The notes beneath the pieces were generated by a model. That model made no database searches. It worked only from the letters and a program-made list of their open reading frames with translations, and was not told the origin of the DNA. The translations under genes were made by a program, and so were the position numbers. Below are positions 21,599 to 31,166 of a stretch of 64,000 bases of DNA, piece after piece. This DNA is from Tritrichomonas musculus (lineage: Eukaryota; Parabasalia; Tritrichomonadida; Tritrichomonadidae), in NCBI GenBank assembly GCA_039105265.1, contig JAPFFF010000004.1, forward strand, positions 3,038,001 to 3,102,000, in the 5' to 3' direction. Position 1 is the stretch's first letter; each line of letters opens with the position of its first letter.

Positions 21599-22050
21599 TA
21601 TATAAAACCTTTTATATTTTTGCATTTTCTTTTCCCTCTATTTTTTATAATTTCGTAAAATAACTTGTATAATACAATATTTCATTAAAAAGCACTTTGT
21701 TACTAATAAAATAATGTTTTTGAGTTGTATTTAAAATGAACAATTTAGAATTTTAACTTTTTATATAACTATTTTTTTCTATAATTCAATTTTTGATAGC
21801 TTAATTGTTCATTCTTTGTCATATTAAAATATAAAAGCTCCAGTTCGATTCACTATAATTTTTTTTTTTTTTAATTTTTTCATTCATGAAAAAATTACGT
21901 ATTTCTCAGGTATATTAATAGAAAAGTATTTCTTTATAAAAATTTTCAAAAAAATTAATTTTTTTCCTTTGCGAATACCTTTCTCAGGTATATTTTAAGA
22001 AATAACACTTCAATTTTTTTTCTTTTCAAAAAGTTCATTTCCCAAATTTT

Positions 22051-23028
22051 TTAGAAATTCCCCCCAAGGATACCTTTTTTTTTCGGGAAGAGATCTTTAC
22101 TTAAATCTCTCATTACATCATCACTGGTGCGTTTCAATATCGATTCATAACTTCCACGAATGAATACATATTTTCCATTACTATTCAATGATCCCGGTAA
22201 CATGATTGTCGCTTGTGTATCATTATATGAAGTGATGATATCGATATCGAAGTTCTCACCAGAGAAGCATTTAACGTAAGCATTCTTATGATATCTATCG
22301 TAATTCATTTCGTTAGTGTAGATATGTAGTCCACCACTTCCAGTCTTCACAACAACATCATCATTACTGAGTTTCTCAATGAATTTATTACGAATGATTT
22401 CTCGTTCATCAGGTGATAACGATTTGTTGATATCAATATCGATTACCGTTAATCCAGCACATTTATTCACCATGAGATTTCTACCTGTCTGATTCACTCT
22501 GAGTTCACCATCAACGTTAATACCTTTCACAGTTCCATGTTTACTATAGTTATACGTTTCATAGAAGTTATTCTTGAATCGATTCTTCAGTGATAGTCCG
22601 TAACAGTTCTCAGCTACTGATTTTAATACATTAAGCGATTCATCTCTGAGGTAAAGATTTACTTCAGCATCAGTAGCACGATACATCTCTTGTTTCATCA
22701 TGTATATCGCGAAGTCATCATTTTCATCATCATCATACATCTCGTTAATCAACTCATCAACAGCATCTTCATCGATGATGATATCTATAGTTTCAGTGTC
22801 AATGATGATATCGTTAGATGTTAATCCCTTAATAAATGGTACGCATGATTCATTCTCCAACACAATCATCTTGTAATGAAATCCGGTTAACGCATTCTTA
22901 TTAACAGTAACTTTCGACATTCGATTACGCTTCATCTGAAGGTTGATGTTGATACATGGAACTCTGATTTTATCATTAATGATTGATTCGTAATCACTTG
23001 ATTTGATGTTATTTTTCTTTAACGACAC
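22051..23028 (-). CDS. Polinton piece with primase-polymerase (AEP)-like domain
   Basis: The first ~70 residues, nearest PolB, are rich in polymerase-like KMSKVTVNK/ALTGFHYK texture. After an acidic linker (DDDENDD), residues about 190-310 show the archaeo-eukaryotic primase pattern: LTVIDIDINKS (first acidic pair), VVKTGSGGLHIYTNE (the 'GGxHxY' motif) and ENFDIDIITS (third acidic motif), followed by MLPGSLNSNGKYVFIRG, which matches the 'PPS..G..Y' region of Prim-Pol enzymes. Prim-Pols make primers or extend DNA. A Polinton PolB is protein-primed and should not need one, so the presence is notable. It lies directly downstream of PolB on the same strand. Function is inferred from motifs only. 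Confidence 0.55.
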   Translation of the reverse strand: MSLKKNNIKSSDYESIINDKIRVPCININLQMKRNRMSKVTVNKNALTGFHYKMIVLENESCVPFIKGLTSNDIIIDTETIDIIIDEDAVDELINEMYDDDENDDFAIYMMKQEMYRATDAEVNLYLRDESLNVLKSVAENCYGLSLKNRFKNNFYETYNYSKHGTVKGINVDGELRVNQTGRNLMVNKCAGLTVIDIDINKSLSPDEREIIRNKFIEKLSNDDVVVKTGSGGLHIYTNEMNYDRYHKNAYVKCFSGENFDIDIITSYNDTQATIMLPGSLNSNGKYVFIRGSYESILKRTSDDVMRDLSKDLFPKKKGILGGNF

Positions 23029-23061
23029 TCCCTTGAGTTTAATAGATTTCGTTTCAATAGA

Positions 23062-25197
23062 TCAGTTATCGAGATTATTCCATATAGTATAACATTTGGG
23101 GCATAACGCAACTTGATTATCACCGTACTTCTCAACACAACATCCGAGGAGTTTCTTCTCATCAGTAGTAGTATTTATCGATGGATTCGGTAGGAACTCA
23201 TAAGCATATTTCTCATAGAAATCTTTATCGGTAATGATAGAATCGAAACCTTGTTCACCATGACGATTCATATCACCAGCTATGGCGAAGTAAACACTAT
23301 CTGTATCACATGATGTGAAGTGAATTCTCTCTAAATCAATGCACTTGAAGAGGAAATCATAAAGGAATGTAAGGTACCAATACTTCGCATTATCGAGAGT
23401 GAAGAACGATTCTTGAAGAGGAGTCTTACATCGAAAACTCTTGGGTTGAACTTGAATCATATATGATTCATCAGTAAGTGGAATACCATTCATGTAGGTA
23501 TCAGAGATGGTGTATCTATATACGTTATCAGCATCAACGATCTTGATTTTATTATAATTCTCTGTGTTTAAAGCATCATAACCGTAAGATCCATTCAAAC
23601 AAATTTTATAGAATTTCTCAGCACCTTGTTTCACTTTATCAAGTATCGCTACACGTTCACTCATGAATTCTTTAACAAAACTATTGAAACCTCTGTGACA
23701 ATCATATAAAGTAACATTCTCGACATCAACTACTTTCAATCCATGATCTATGAGGAACCACAAGTAATAGCATCCGAAAGTCATGAATTCACCCATAGTA
23801 TCTAACAATATCGTAAGCTTAGTATCACGTTCATCAACTGAATGAAGCTTGTGATCTTTACCGTAGTTATACATGTATGAGCCGATAGTAGATTCATCGT
23901 TATTAATCTTGATGTTACGGAATAAGATAGGAAGGTTGATGAAGTTATTAATCATTACTTTCGGGCATTCGAGTTTAACAGTAGCGTGAAATATAAACTC
24001 AGGATCACTATCGAATCTGTGTTTTGAGTGAATGATATTCATACACTTACGTTTGATATCTTTATCGACATTACCCTCAGCGTCATAACAATTAAATGAA
24101 TTCACCTTTGATCCAGGCATGTGCATGATACCTCCATGATACTTATTGAACGAGTGATATTCGGATGAGAATGATGAAGGATACAAACTATTGAAATCAT
24201 CACATATCACATGAGTAACAATATTAGGTGTATCGCGAGAGATAACTTTATTAGTTTCGATATCGTAATGGAGTCTGTTGATATGTGTTTCGCCACGGAT
24301 ATTACGTCTATGCATCACATTCGATAAACCCCCTGCGATTCCATTTCTCAAGCGATTGTATTCACGTTCATCAGAGATAGTAGTCGGTAAGTGATTGAGT
24401 TTACAGAACTTCTTGAGTTGAATTCGCAAACGTGTTACTTCAGGATCAGAGTTCGAGCGCATCTTATTACATACTTCGCAAGCGAGTTTACAGTTAGTGA
24501 GCTCATGTCCGATGTTGTTATCGATTCTATCGAGAGTGGGTTTGTTATAGTAAGTGAAGTGTTCACCACATAGATGACATTTCCCGAGAGATGAATCGTT
24601 ATACATATTCATGAACGAATCGAAATCATCAACGGATACACATTTATCGAGATTACGTGATGAATCTTGATGTTTACGAATGTAATCTTCATCTTGTTTG
24701 TAATAACGATCGCACTTATATCCCCACCATTTAAGTGATGGTTTGAAGGTATTCGATTCATTAGTGATGGAGTAATCGACATGAGGATCGAAATCTTTAT
24801 ATGCCATCGCATACTTAATCTCTGATGCGTTTCTCGATAACGATAATATCGATAGTAAATCAATTCCATACTGAGCATTCTTCTCGATTAATTCATCGAT
24901 AGGTTTAATCATCATTTTAACATCATTATCGTTATAACTCAACAGATAATCCCATCTGGATTCAAATTTCTTTGAATCTTCGAGATATTTCTTGTAATCA
25001 TCATCGTCTAATGGATTCGTCTGATTGCGATAACTATAGAAATCATCATGACTGAATGGTTTTGATTTCTTGAGTACATCATCGAAGTTATCACTGTTTA
25101 TAGCTTCGTATGGAAACACACCTTTTACGAAGTTACTCTCATCATCTTTAACGGAGTTACTCTCACCACCAAAGTCTTCACCGAATTGTTTTAACAT
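23062..25197 (-). CDS. Polinton DNA polymerase B (protein-primed type)
   Basis: A 711-codon frame with ATG at 25197. Polymerase motifs are in order: DDFNSLYPSS (motif A), KICLNGSYGYDALN (motif B) and HFTSCDTDSVYFAIAG (motif C, the catalytic DTD), then CPKCYTIW near the end. Before the polymerase motifs, around residues 205-250, a zinc-knuckle segment of HNH type appears: CHLCGEHF, LDRIDNNIGHELTNC and CEVCNKMRSN. Such PolB enzymes replicate linear elements from a terminal protein. The minus-strand group of Polinton genes (small genes, PolB, AEP-like piece) appears to be one transcription block. Confidence 0.85.
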   Translation of the reverse strand: MLKQFGEDFGGESNSVKDDESNFVKGVFPYEAINSDNFDDVLKKSKPFSHDDFYSYRNQTNPLDDDDYKKYLEDSKKFESRWDYLLSYNDNDVKMMIKPIDELIEKNAQYGIDLLSILSLSRNASEIKYAMAYKDFDPHVDYSITNESNTFKPSLKWWGYKCDRYYKQDEDYIRKHQDSSRNLDKCVSVDDFDSFMNMYNDSSLGKCHLCGEHFTYYNKPTLDRIDNNIGHELTNCKLACEVCNKMRSNSDPEVTRLRIQLKKFCKLNHLPTTISDEREYNRLRNGIAGGLSNVMHRRNIRGETHINRLHYDIETNKVISRDTPNIVTHVICDDFNSLYPSSFSSEYHSFNKYHGGIMHMPGSKVNSFNCYDAEGNVDKDIKRKCMNIIHSKHRFDSDPEFIFHATVKLECPKVMINNFINLPILFRNIKINNDESTIGSYMYNYGKDHKLHSVDERDTKLTILLDTMGEFMTFGCYYLWFLIDHGLKVVDVENVTLYDCHRGFNSFVKEFMSERVAILDKVKQGAEKFYKICLNGSYGYDALNTENYNKIKIVDADNVYRYTISDTYMNGIPLTDESYMIQVQPKSFRCKTPLQESFFTLDNAKYWYLTFLYDFLFKCIDLERIHFTSCDTDSVYFAIAGDMNRHGEQGFDSIITDKDFYEKYAYEFLPNPSINTTTDEKKLLGCCVEKYGDNQVALCPKCYTIWNNLDN

Positions 25198-25272
25198 TCC
25201 ACCACTAACGAAACTCTGAGCATTCTGATTCGATATAATACTTTACTCTATTGAGTTCATCGTTTAACTGAA

Positions 25273-25644
25273 TCAGAATAGGTATGTTGTTATCGTTATA
25301 TATTTTGTGGTGTTTATCTCACGCTCTTCATATATGTATTCAGTAATGAAATCTCCATTATTTTTAGGAGTTTCGAATACACCACTGAGATTAAATGTTA
25401 TCTTAAAGGGTTTACGCTCATTCTTATATACAGTATTTTCAAGGTAATTGAAGATATCTTCAAGCTTATGAATCTCATTCAAGTAGTATACAACGATGGG
25501 ATTCTTCTTCAGAATCTTGTTTTCGATATGAGTTCCATGATATTTCTTATTACGAAACGCAGCAAGAGCTTTAATTTCATCATTCGGTTCGTTGATGGTG
25601 AGGTAATCATTGCTCTTACTCTTGAAGTCATGCCCGAAAGTCAA
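25273..25644 (-). CDS. Polinton small protein, unknown function
   Basis: About 123 codons upstream of PolB on the same strand, with no ATG at its start. Sequence is lysine/asparagine-rich with an ITTYLF end; no domain recognised. It borders the TA-flanked 1.2 kb insertion. Its composition is like that of the other Polinton genes. Confidence 0.45.
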   Translation of the reverse strand: MTFGHDFKSKSNDYLTINEPNDEIKALAAFRNKKYHGTHIENKILKKNPIVVYYLNEIHKLEDIFNYLENTVYKNERKPFKITFNLSGVFETPKNNGDFITEYIYEEREINTTKYITITTYLF

Positions 25645-25652
25645 CTCAAGTA

Positions 25653-26871
25653 GACATTTACGCCAAGTAAAAATACGCCAAAAAAATTTAATCTTTGGCG
25701 TATTTTTTGTCCAGAGTAGTATGAAATGTTATATAAAAAATTTCATGTTCTAAAAAAGAATCTCAAAATTTTTATTTAGCATAGAAATATGAAGTATTTG
25801 ATTAAAATAGATATTCTACCGATATAAATATATTGATATTAATCGTTTTTTAACAAGAAGTTAAGAATTTTAACATGATATTTTTTTGAATATTTAATAA
25901 TTTTGGCATGATTTTGCTACTATTTGTTTCAATAAATAGATTTAAGTACTTATTTTTGGAAATATTTGAGTTTATCAGTTATTTAAAACAATACTAAATA
26001 AATAATTACAATAATTTAAATAATTTGAGGCTTTATAAAGATAATTATGCATATTTAATATAATTAAATGCATTTTATTGAATTTTCAAAGCACATTTAT
26101 AAGCCAAATATTATAATATTAAAAAGTGATAAAAAAGTATCTATTTTCATTTTTAAACAATGAAAATTATAGTGTATATTGGTCCAAATATTTGTATTAT
26201 AATGAATTTTAGTGATATACGGGATTGAGTTTTCCTAATATAAGATATTTGAAAAAATTCCAGAAAAGCACTCTTGCATGTGAAGAAACTGTCACATGAA
26301 TGCCATATATGTATTCTTTCTCGTTTTTCCTCTTTAAAAAAATGTATTTCATTGTTATATTTAATTGGCGTATTTTTTGGCGTATGAATACGCAAAAAAA
26401 AAAATTCTGAAGAATTGAGAGAAAAGTTCTCAAATTTTGAATTGGGCGTATTTTTTGGCGTAAAAATACGCCAAAAGCATTTTTTCCTTACCATTTCGAA
26501 ATATCAAAATTTTTATGGCGGATACCTCTTGGCAACAGAATTTCCCATCTGTATATATGTTTATGGCTGATAATACGTAAAATTGAAAATCTGTGTTTTT
26601 TATATAAAAGATTTTTTGATGTTTTTTTATATGGTGAAATTTAATAAAAATTGACCTTAAATTGTAAAATAAAAAATGATGTTTTTTTTCGTTGAAAAAA
26701 GCATAAAAATATAATTATTTAAGAAAATTAACAAATTGTTATTTATTTTACAGTAAAGAAAAAATACTTATTATACAAAATCTCTAAATTTTGATAGAAA
26801 TTAATAACGTTCTTTTTTGGCGTATTAGGCTCTGGCGTGTATTTGATGAAATTTGCCTTGGCGTAAATGTC
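25653..26871. mobile_element. TA-flanked 1.2 kb element inside the Polinton
   Basis: Perfect inverted ends GACATTTACGCCAAG (25653-25667) and CTTGGCGTAAATGTC (26857-26871) are bounded by TA at 25651-25652 and 26872-26873. The motif TGGCGTA/TACGCCA recurs many times near both ends and at 26,366-26,475, probably as transposase-binding sites. The interior is AT-rich and has no transposase, so it is a non-autonomous Tc1/mariner-like element. Base composition differs sharply from the Polinton on either side. Confidence 0.85.
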
Positions 26872-27037
26872 TAAACTCAAGCATTTCACCTGGTGGAAGA
26901 GGACGAAGGATAGGTCTCTCAGTAATGAGTTTATCGAGCATCATTCGATAATTCACTTTCGATGTTTTTATCTGAGAACTCTCTTTATTAATATTATCGG
27001 CGAACTTCTTACCGATCATATTTCTCACTAAATTCAT
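26825..27037 (-). CDS. Polinton small gene piece, unknown
   Basis: 70 codons from ATG 27037, read into the adjoining TA-flanked element. The Polinton part is basic (NMIGKKFADNINKESSQIK) with a proline patch (RPILRPLPPGEML). Directly abuts the preceding gene on the same strand. Not recognised. Confidence 0.4.
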   Translation of the reverse strand: MNLVRNMIGKKFADNINKESSQIKTSKVNYRMMLDKLITERPILRPLPPGEMLEFRHLRQGKFHQIHARA

Positions 27038-27505
27038 TTATGGATCATGTTGAGTTATTGGATGTGAACGTAAATCGTTAAAGAATTCATCATCAACCCT
27101 CTTCTGATTACGGCGTTTATATTCATCAGTATCGATATACCTTACTGGAGATCGGAGGAGTTTTGGAGCATGTGGGATACCGATATGTTTGATCTCAGGT
27201 TGATATCCCATACTCATCATTCCTTCAATGAATTCATTAGCATCAGCTTCACGTTCAGCATTAGTTTGAGCACCCTTGAAGAACCAGTAAAGACTGTTAT
27301 ATAGTGGTTCATCATCATCGAATCCGTTTTCGCTGGCTGTATCAACGATGTCACTTACAAGCTCATCTCGATAACCTTTCTCGTTATCAGCATATTCATC
27401 ACGCAATGTATTCAACGATTCTCTATCGATTCCCGTCATTAACATTAACTCATCGAGATCTTCAATTGATACTTCATCAATAGTTGTGTTGTAATCGTAT
27501 TTCAT
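27038..27505 (-). CDS. Polinton acidic protein, unknown
   Basis: 155 codons from ATG 27505. N-terminal half acidic (EVSIEDLDELMLMTGIDRES), with a repeated D/E pattern; C-terminal half basic with KRRNQKRVDDEFFNDL. The stop overlaps the next gene's start region, which is compact virus-like packing. First gene of the minus-strand block at the right side of the Polinton. No family recognised. Confidence 0.5.
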   Translation of the reverse strand: MKYDYNTTIDEVSIEDLDELMLMTGIDRESLNTLRDEYADNEKGYRDELVSDIVDTASENGFDDDEPLYNSLYWFFKGAQTNAEREADANEFIEGMMSMGYQPEIKHIGIPHAPKLLRSPVRYIDTDEYKRRNQKRVDDEFFNDLRSHPITQHDP

Positions 27506-28788
27506 TTATTTCATACTCGTTAAAAGTTTATCACTCATAAAAAATATCTCTCCCAAGTTTCACCATGCTCATCAACGTCATTCACTCACGAATATTATAC
27601 TGTATAACACCTCTCAATATATTACCGCCGAGGTCTAAGTCATTTAAAAGGTAGGTTGACGAATGCAATCAGACATAAATCGTTATTTATTAGGTTTCAA
27701 TTTAATATATTTATTTTATAATTTATAAATAAATATCTATATATTTTGCACCGTAAATATATTTATAAAACTAAATATATGTTTAGATATTTTAATTTTT
27801 ATTATAAATTTTAAAATTTGAATGTTTTTTTATTGTTTTTTAAACATATATTTTGCATGAAATATTTAAATTTTAAAATCGCAAACAAGCCATATTAATA
27901 TTAGATAAAATATATACTATATAAATATCATTTATATTTTTATAGGTTCTTTTACAATTACATAAATATTGTTTTTTATATTTGAATGAATTGAATGCTT
28001 TCAATAGTATCAAGATAAATTTATCCAAATTTTAAAATAAATAATTAATAACTTGGCTTTATCTTTATTTTAAATAATAATGCTCATTAAAATAGTTGCA
28101 AATATATAAAATAAATTAAACAAAATCTTAAATATACTAGGAAAATAAAGCTTTATTGATTTTAATTCAATTTTTGAATGAAATCCTCTCAAATATCATT
28201 TTTTCGTATTGACAATAACTCGCCAAGGTAATTAAAATATAATAAATAAATGGTTTGAATATAAATAATAATTGATGTAGATTAGAAAAAATTATTAATA
28301 AGTCATAATAATTAATATTTACATTTAGAAAAGCTCCTTTTTAACGAAAATGAATACAAAAAAATCAGAATAAAAAAATTGAACGTTAGCCATTTAATAA
28401 TTTATATATAGATGCTTTTATACTATTATGAATATTACAATATAGAAGTTTCATCCAAAAATTTCTGCCAATTTTGAGAAAAATTGCTAAAAAAAGTGTC
28501 AGTCTTCAAAATTTCAAAACCAATTTTTTTAGCCAGTATCAAAAATAAAAGTATTTAATTAGCTTTAAATGATTTGGTAGGATACATCTAATTATTTTAT
28601 GCTTCCATATTTTGGAAAATGCAGTTTTCTAAAAAATCAATAATATCTGATTATCCATTATTTGAAATTTTATAATAATTTTTAATTATAATAGAAATTA
28701 ATATATCTATAGTTATGTTTGTTTTGAGGAAAATGTTAGTTTTGAAGGAAAATCTGACAAAAAGACGTTAAGGAAAAAATGATTGTTT

Positions 28789-29590
28789 AGAACGGTAGAC
28801 ACTAAACCGTTTATAATTTTTTCAAAATTTTGATTTCGAAAAACGATTGATTTTGAATATTTTAAATTTATAGTTTGAATTTTTATTAAGCACAAATATA
28901 ATAAAAAATTTAATCTATTAGATTTATTATAATTATTATTTTAAATGAGAAATTTATGTTTTTTAAAATCAGAATTGAGAACTTTACAAGATTTCCTCTC
29001 AATTTCAAATCCGTCTTTTCTCTCCAATTTCATAACAAATTTTTGAAATATTGATAAAATCATCGTTATCATATATGTATTTTCTGATGGCTAAATTTCA
29101 TTGAATTTGGTGCGCTACATTTTTCGTAACAGAAATATGATTTACTTATTTAAGTTTATTTTTTTAGAAATATAAATTCCTAATGATAATTATCAATAAT
29201 CAACAGGATATTTTATGTTTTGGAGCTTCATTTCATCAAATCATCAAAAAAATTACATATCTAATTTAATATACATTAGCTAAGTCCAACATTATTAGGC
29301 AAGAAATTCCAATTTATACCAACCAAAAAGCAAATATATGATACTTTTATGATATAAATGATTAATAAAATGATTTTTATAGAAAAGTTTTAACCAAATT
29401 ATTCAAAGTTAAAAATTTGCCTATTACGATCAGCATTTGAATTCAAAAGTAATTATTTTTTTATAGTAATATCTTGTTTTCTATCACATTAAATATATCA
29501 TAATTAATAATTTAATTTTATTATATGTCATTAAATAAAATATATTAATTATAATCATATTTGTTACAAATTCGATAGTTTCAACACTTC
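28789..29590. mobile_element. 802-bp insertion in the left pogo arm (9-bp TSD)
   Basis: TGATTGTTT occurs at 28780-28788 and 29591-29599. The intact right arm has the uninterrupted counterpart (TGATTATTT), so the insertion limits are exact. Terminal inverted repeats are weak. A 9-bp duplication fits a Mutator-like MITE. No coding frame. Confidence 0.75.
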
Positions 29591-29834
29591 TGATTGTTTT
29601 TTACATTTTTTTATATATGTGCTTGCTTTTTTTAAATTTTATCAAAGGATATGTAATTTATGATTATTATTGAATAGTTTTATTAAAAAATATTGTTATT
29701 TTGTAAAAAATTGAAAATGATATTGCATGAGATGGCGATAAAAAAAACTTTAAATAAAATCACAAAATGCTTAAATTATAATTGCTAAATCATTTTTATT
29801 TCATATTATGATATTTTTGTTTGTTAAAATCAAC

Positions 29835-31166
29835 TTAATGACCTGATTCGGCGTTTTTTTCTTGATTTTGATCTACAGCCATGGATCGAAGTTTATGTTG
29901 AAATTCTTTGGTAAATTCTATACTGGAACAAATTCCATCCTTGATACCAATTTTAAATCCACAGTGTTGCCAAGATGCTAAAACGGTTTCTTTAGAAATA
30001 GTTTGTTCTATAGCTTTTTTAATCCTGTACAGTTTAGCAGTAAAACGTGTCTTAGTTGTATCATTTGTGAGTTGATTGAACCTAGTCTTTGATGAACCAA
30101 AGACGCACGAATCACATGGCTGTGCCACATGCGAACTATGTGGTGGAAGAGGTATTAAAATGACTGGTTGAATTTTATCAAATTCTGCCATCACTTCACT
30201 TGACATATGCTGGTATAAATTATCAAATATGAGCACAACAGGGTGAGTTTCGTCATTTATTTCTAATCTTATTTGTGTTACGTATGGAATTAATATATCT
30301 TGAACCCATTTTATCATGTTTTCGGTGACCATATATCCTTTCAAAGATGATGTATATTCTGCAAAGTCATTCAAAAAAGTTTCAGAGAAATCCGGGTCCA
30401 TGAGCTTTCTTGTTGATATAAGCATATGCCTAGTCCATGAACAAGCAGCGCTGATACAACATACCCAAGAAATATGGTATATATCATTGTTGGCATGCCA
30501 CAAAGGTGGAACATCACAATTTTTCAAAAAAACGCAAGTTCTCCTTTTTTTATACTGAGATCTTTTTGAAAAACCACATTCGTCCATATTTAATAGGAGT
30601 CTTAAATCAGTTATTTTCTTTAATGCATCAAGGACCGCATTTATGTATTGGTTTATTGCTTTAAGAGACAGAGAACTTCTTTGATCGTCTACAGGAGCTG
30701 ATTTCATCTTTCCAACTATTTCAGAGTATCGGGCTAGAAAACGATAAAACCAATCGCGTCCAAATGCTCTTTGTTCCCCCGTACGATCAAAATACATCTT
30801 TTGTGCCATTTCTTTAATGTCAAAACCTCTTAAACAGTCAAATCTTCGTTGTGCTTTTCCAATTTCATCAATTATTACTTGTTCTTCCGTGAGAGTCAAT
30901 AGCTGATTAGGGTAGGCTTTATCTCCATTTGCCTCGTCAGAATCATCATGATTTTTGATTTTGTAATAAGTTTTGGTGCTTAATCCAACCGCTTTACAAG
31001 CATTTGAAATTGTAATTTTTTTTCCTGAATTCACCAAAACATTGACCTTATCAAATGAAGTTGGAGCATTTCTATAATCAAAGCTGAGCATTACTGACCT
31101 TATGATCTTAGCATCATTTTCACTAAATTTGGTCCTCATATATTGGATGCTTGGTGAAGAATTCAT
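29835..31166 (-). CDS. pogo-like DDE transposase
   Basis: 443 residues from ATG 31166 (the in-frame TTG before it is unlikely as start). N-terminal helix-turn-helix region: ITISNACKAVGLSTKTYYKI at about 51-70 and a second (Tc5-type) HTH at about 90-150. DDE_1 core: D195 in LLNMDECGF, D315 in VVLIFDNLYQH and D352 in PPHSSHVAQPCDSCVFG, i.e. the DDD triad of pogo/Tigger transposases, and the 'PPHSSH..QP.D' signature is clear. It cuts and pastes the element by binding the TIRs. No stop or frameshift. Such genes are often domesticated elsewhere (CENP-B-like), but here it lies within its own TIRs. Confidence 0.9.
   Translation of the reverse strand: MNSSPSIQYMRTKFSENDAKIIRSVMLSFDYRNAPTSFDKVNVLVNSGKKITISNACKAVGLSTKTYYKIKNHDDSDEANGDKAYPNQLLTLTEEQVIIDEIGKAQRRFDCLRGFDIKEMAQKMYFDRTGEQRAFGRDWFYRFLARYSEIVGKMKSAPVDDQRSSLSLKAINQYINAVLDALKKITDLRLLLNMDECGFSKRSQYKKRRTCVFLKNCDVPPLWHANNDIYHISWVCCISAACSWTRHMLISTRKLMDPDFSETFLNDFAEYTSSLKGYMVTENMIKWVQDILIPYVTQIRLEINDETHPVVLIFDNLYQHMSSEVMAEFDKIQPVILIPLPPHSSHVAQPCDSCVFGSSKTRFNQLTNDTTKTRFTAKLYRIKKAIEQTISKETVLASWQHCGFKIGIKDGICSSIEFTKEFQHKLRSMAVDQNQEKNAESGH

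Larger units (their letters stand above)
10010..27530. mobile_element. Polinton/Maverick fossil, split by later insertions
   Basis: Parts in order: an unknown protein piece (10057-10611), a packaging ATPase (10662-11450), a small coiled-coil gene (11529-11882, minus), a retroviral-type integrase (11885-12735), then on the far side of a Mutator-like insertion a primase-polymerase-like piece (22051-23028, minus), DNA polymerase B (23062-25197, minus), and small unknown genes (25273-25644, 26825-27037, 27038-27505, minus). Integrase plus PolB plus ATPase is the Polinton signature. No capsid or protease gene is recognised, so this is a reduced copy. Codon-like texture and GC are clearly higher than in the surroundings. 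It carries two large insertions and a handful of smaller breaks, and the frames are still long, so it is probably not very old. Terminal repeats were not found; both outer limits are approximate, and Polinton sequence may resume at 31,655. Confidence 0.85.

Noticed and set aside
12728-22050. Possible older inverted ends around the MULE (TTGGGAA and AACTTTTTGA near 12,728 and 22,047)
   Set aside because: Only two short matching blocks with unequal spacing and no target duplication; too weak to define an element.
26153-26494. 113-codon minus frame with TPKNTP repeats
   Set aside because: Produced by the GGCGTA/TACGCC motifs of the TA-flanked element; not protein-like.
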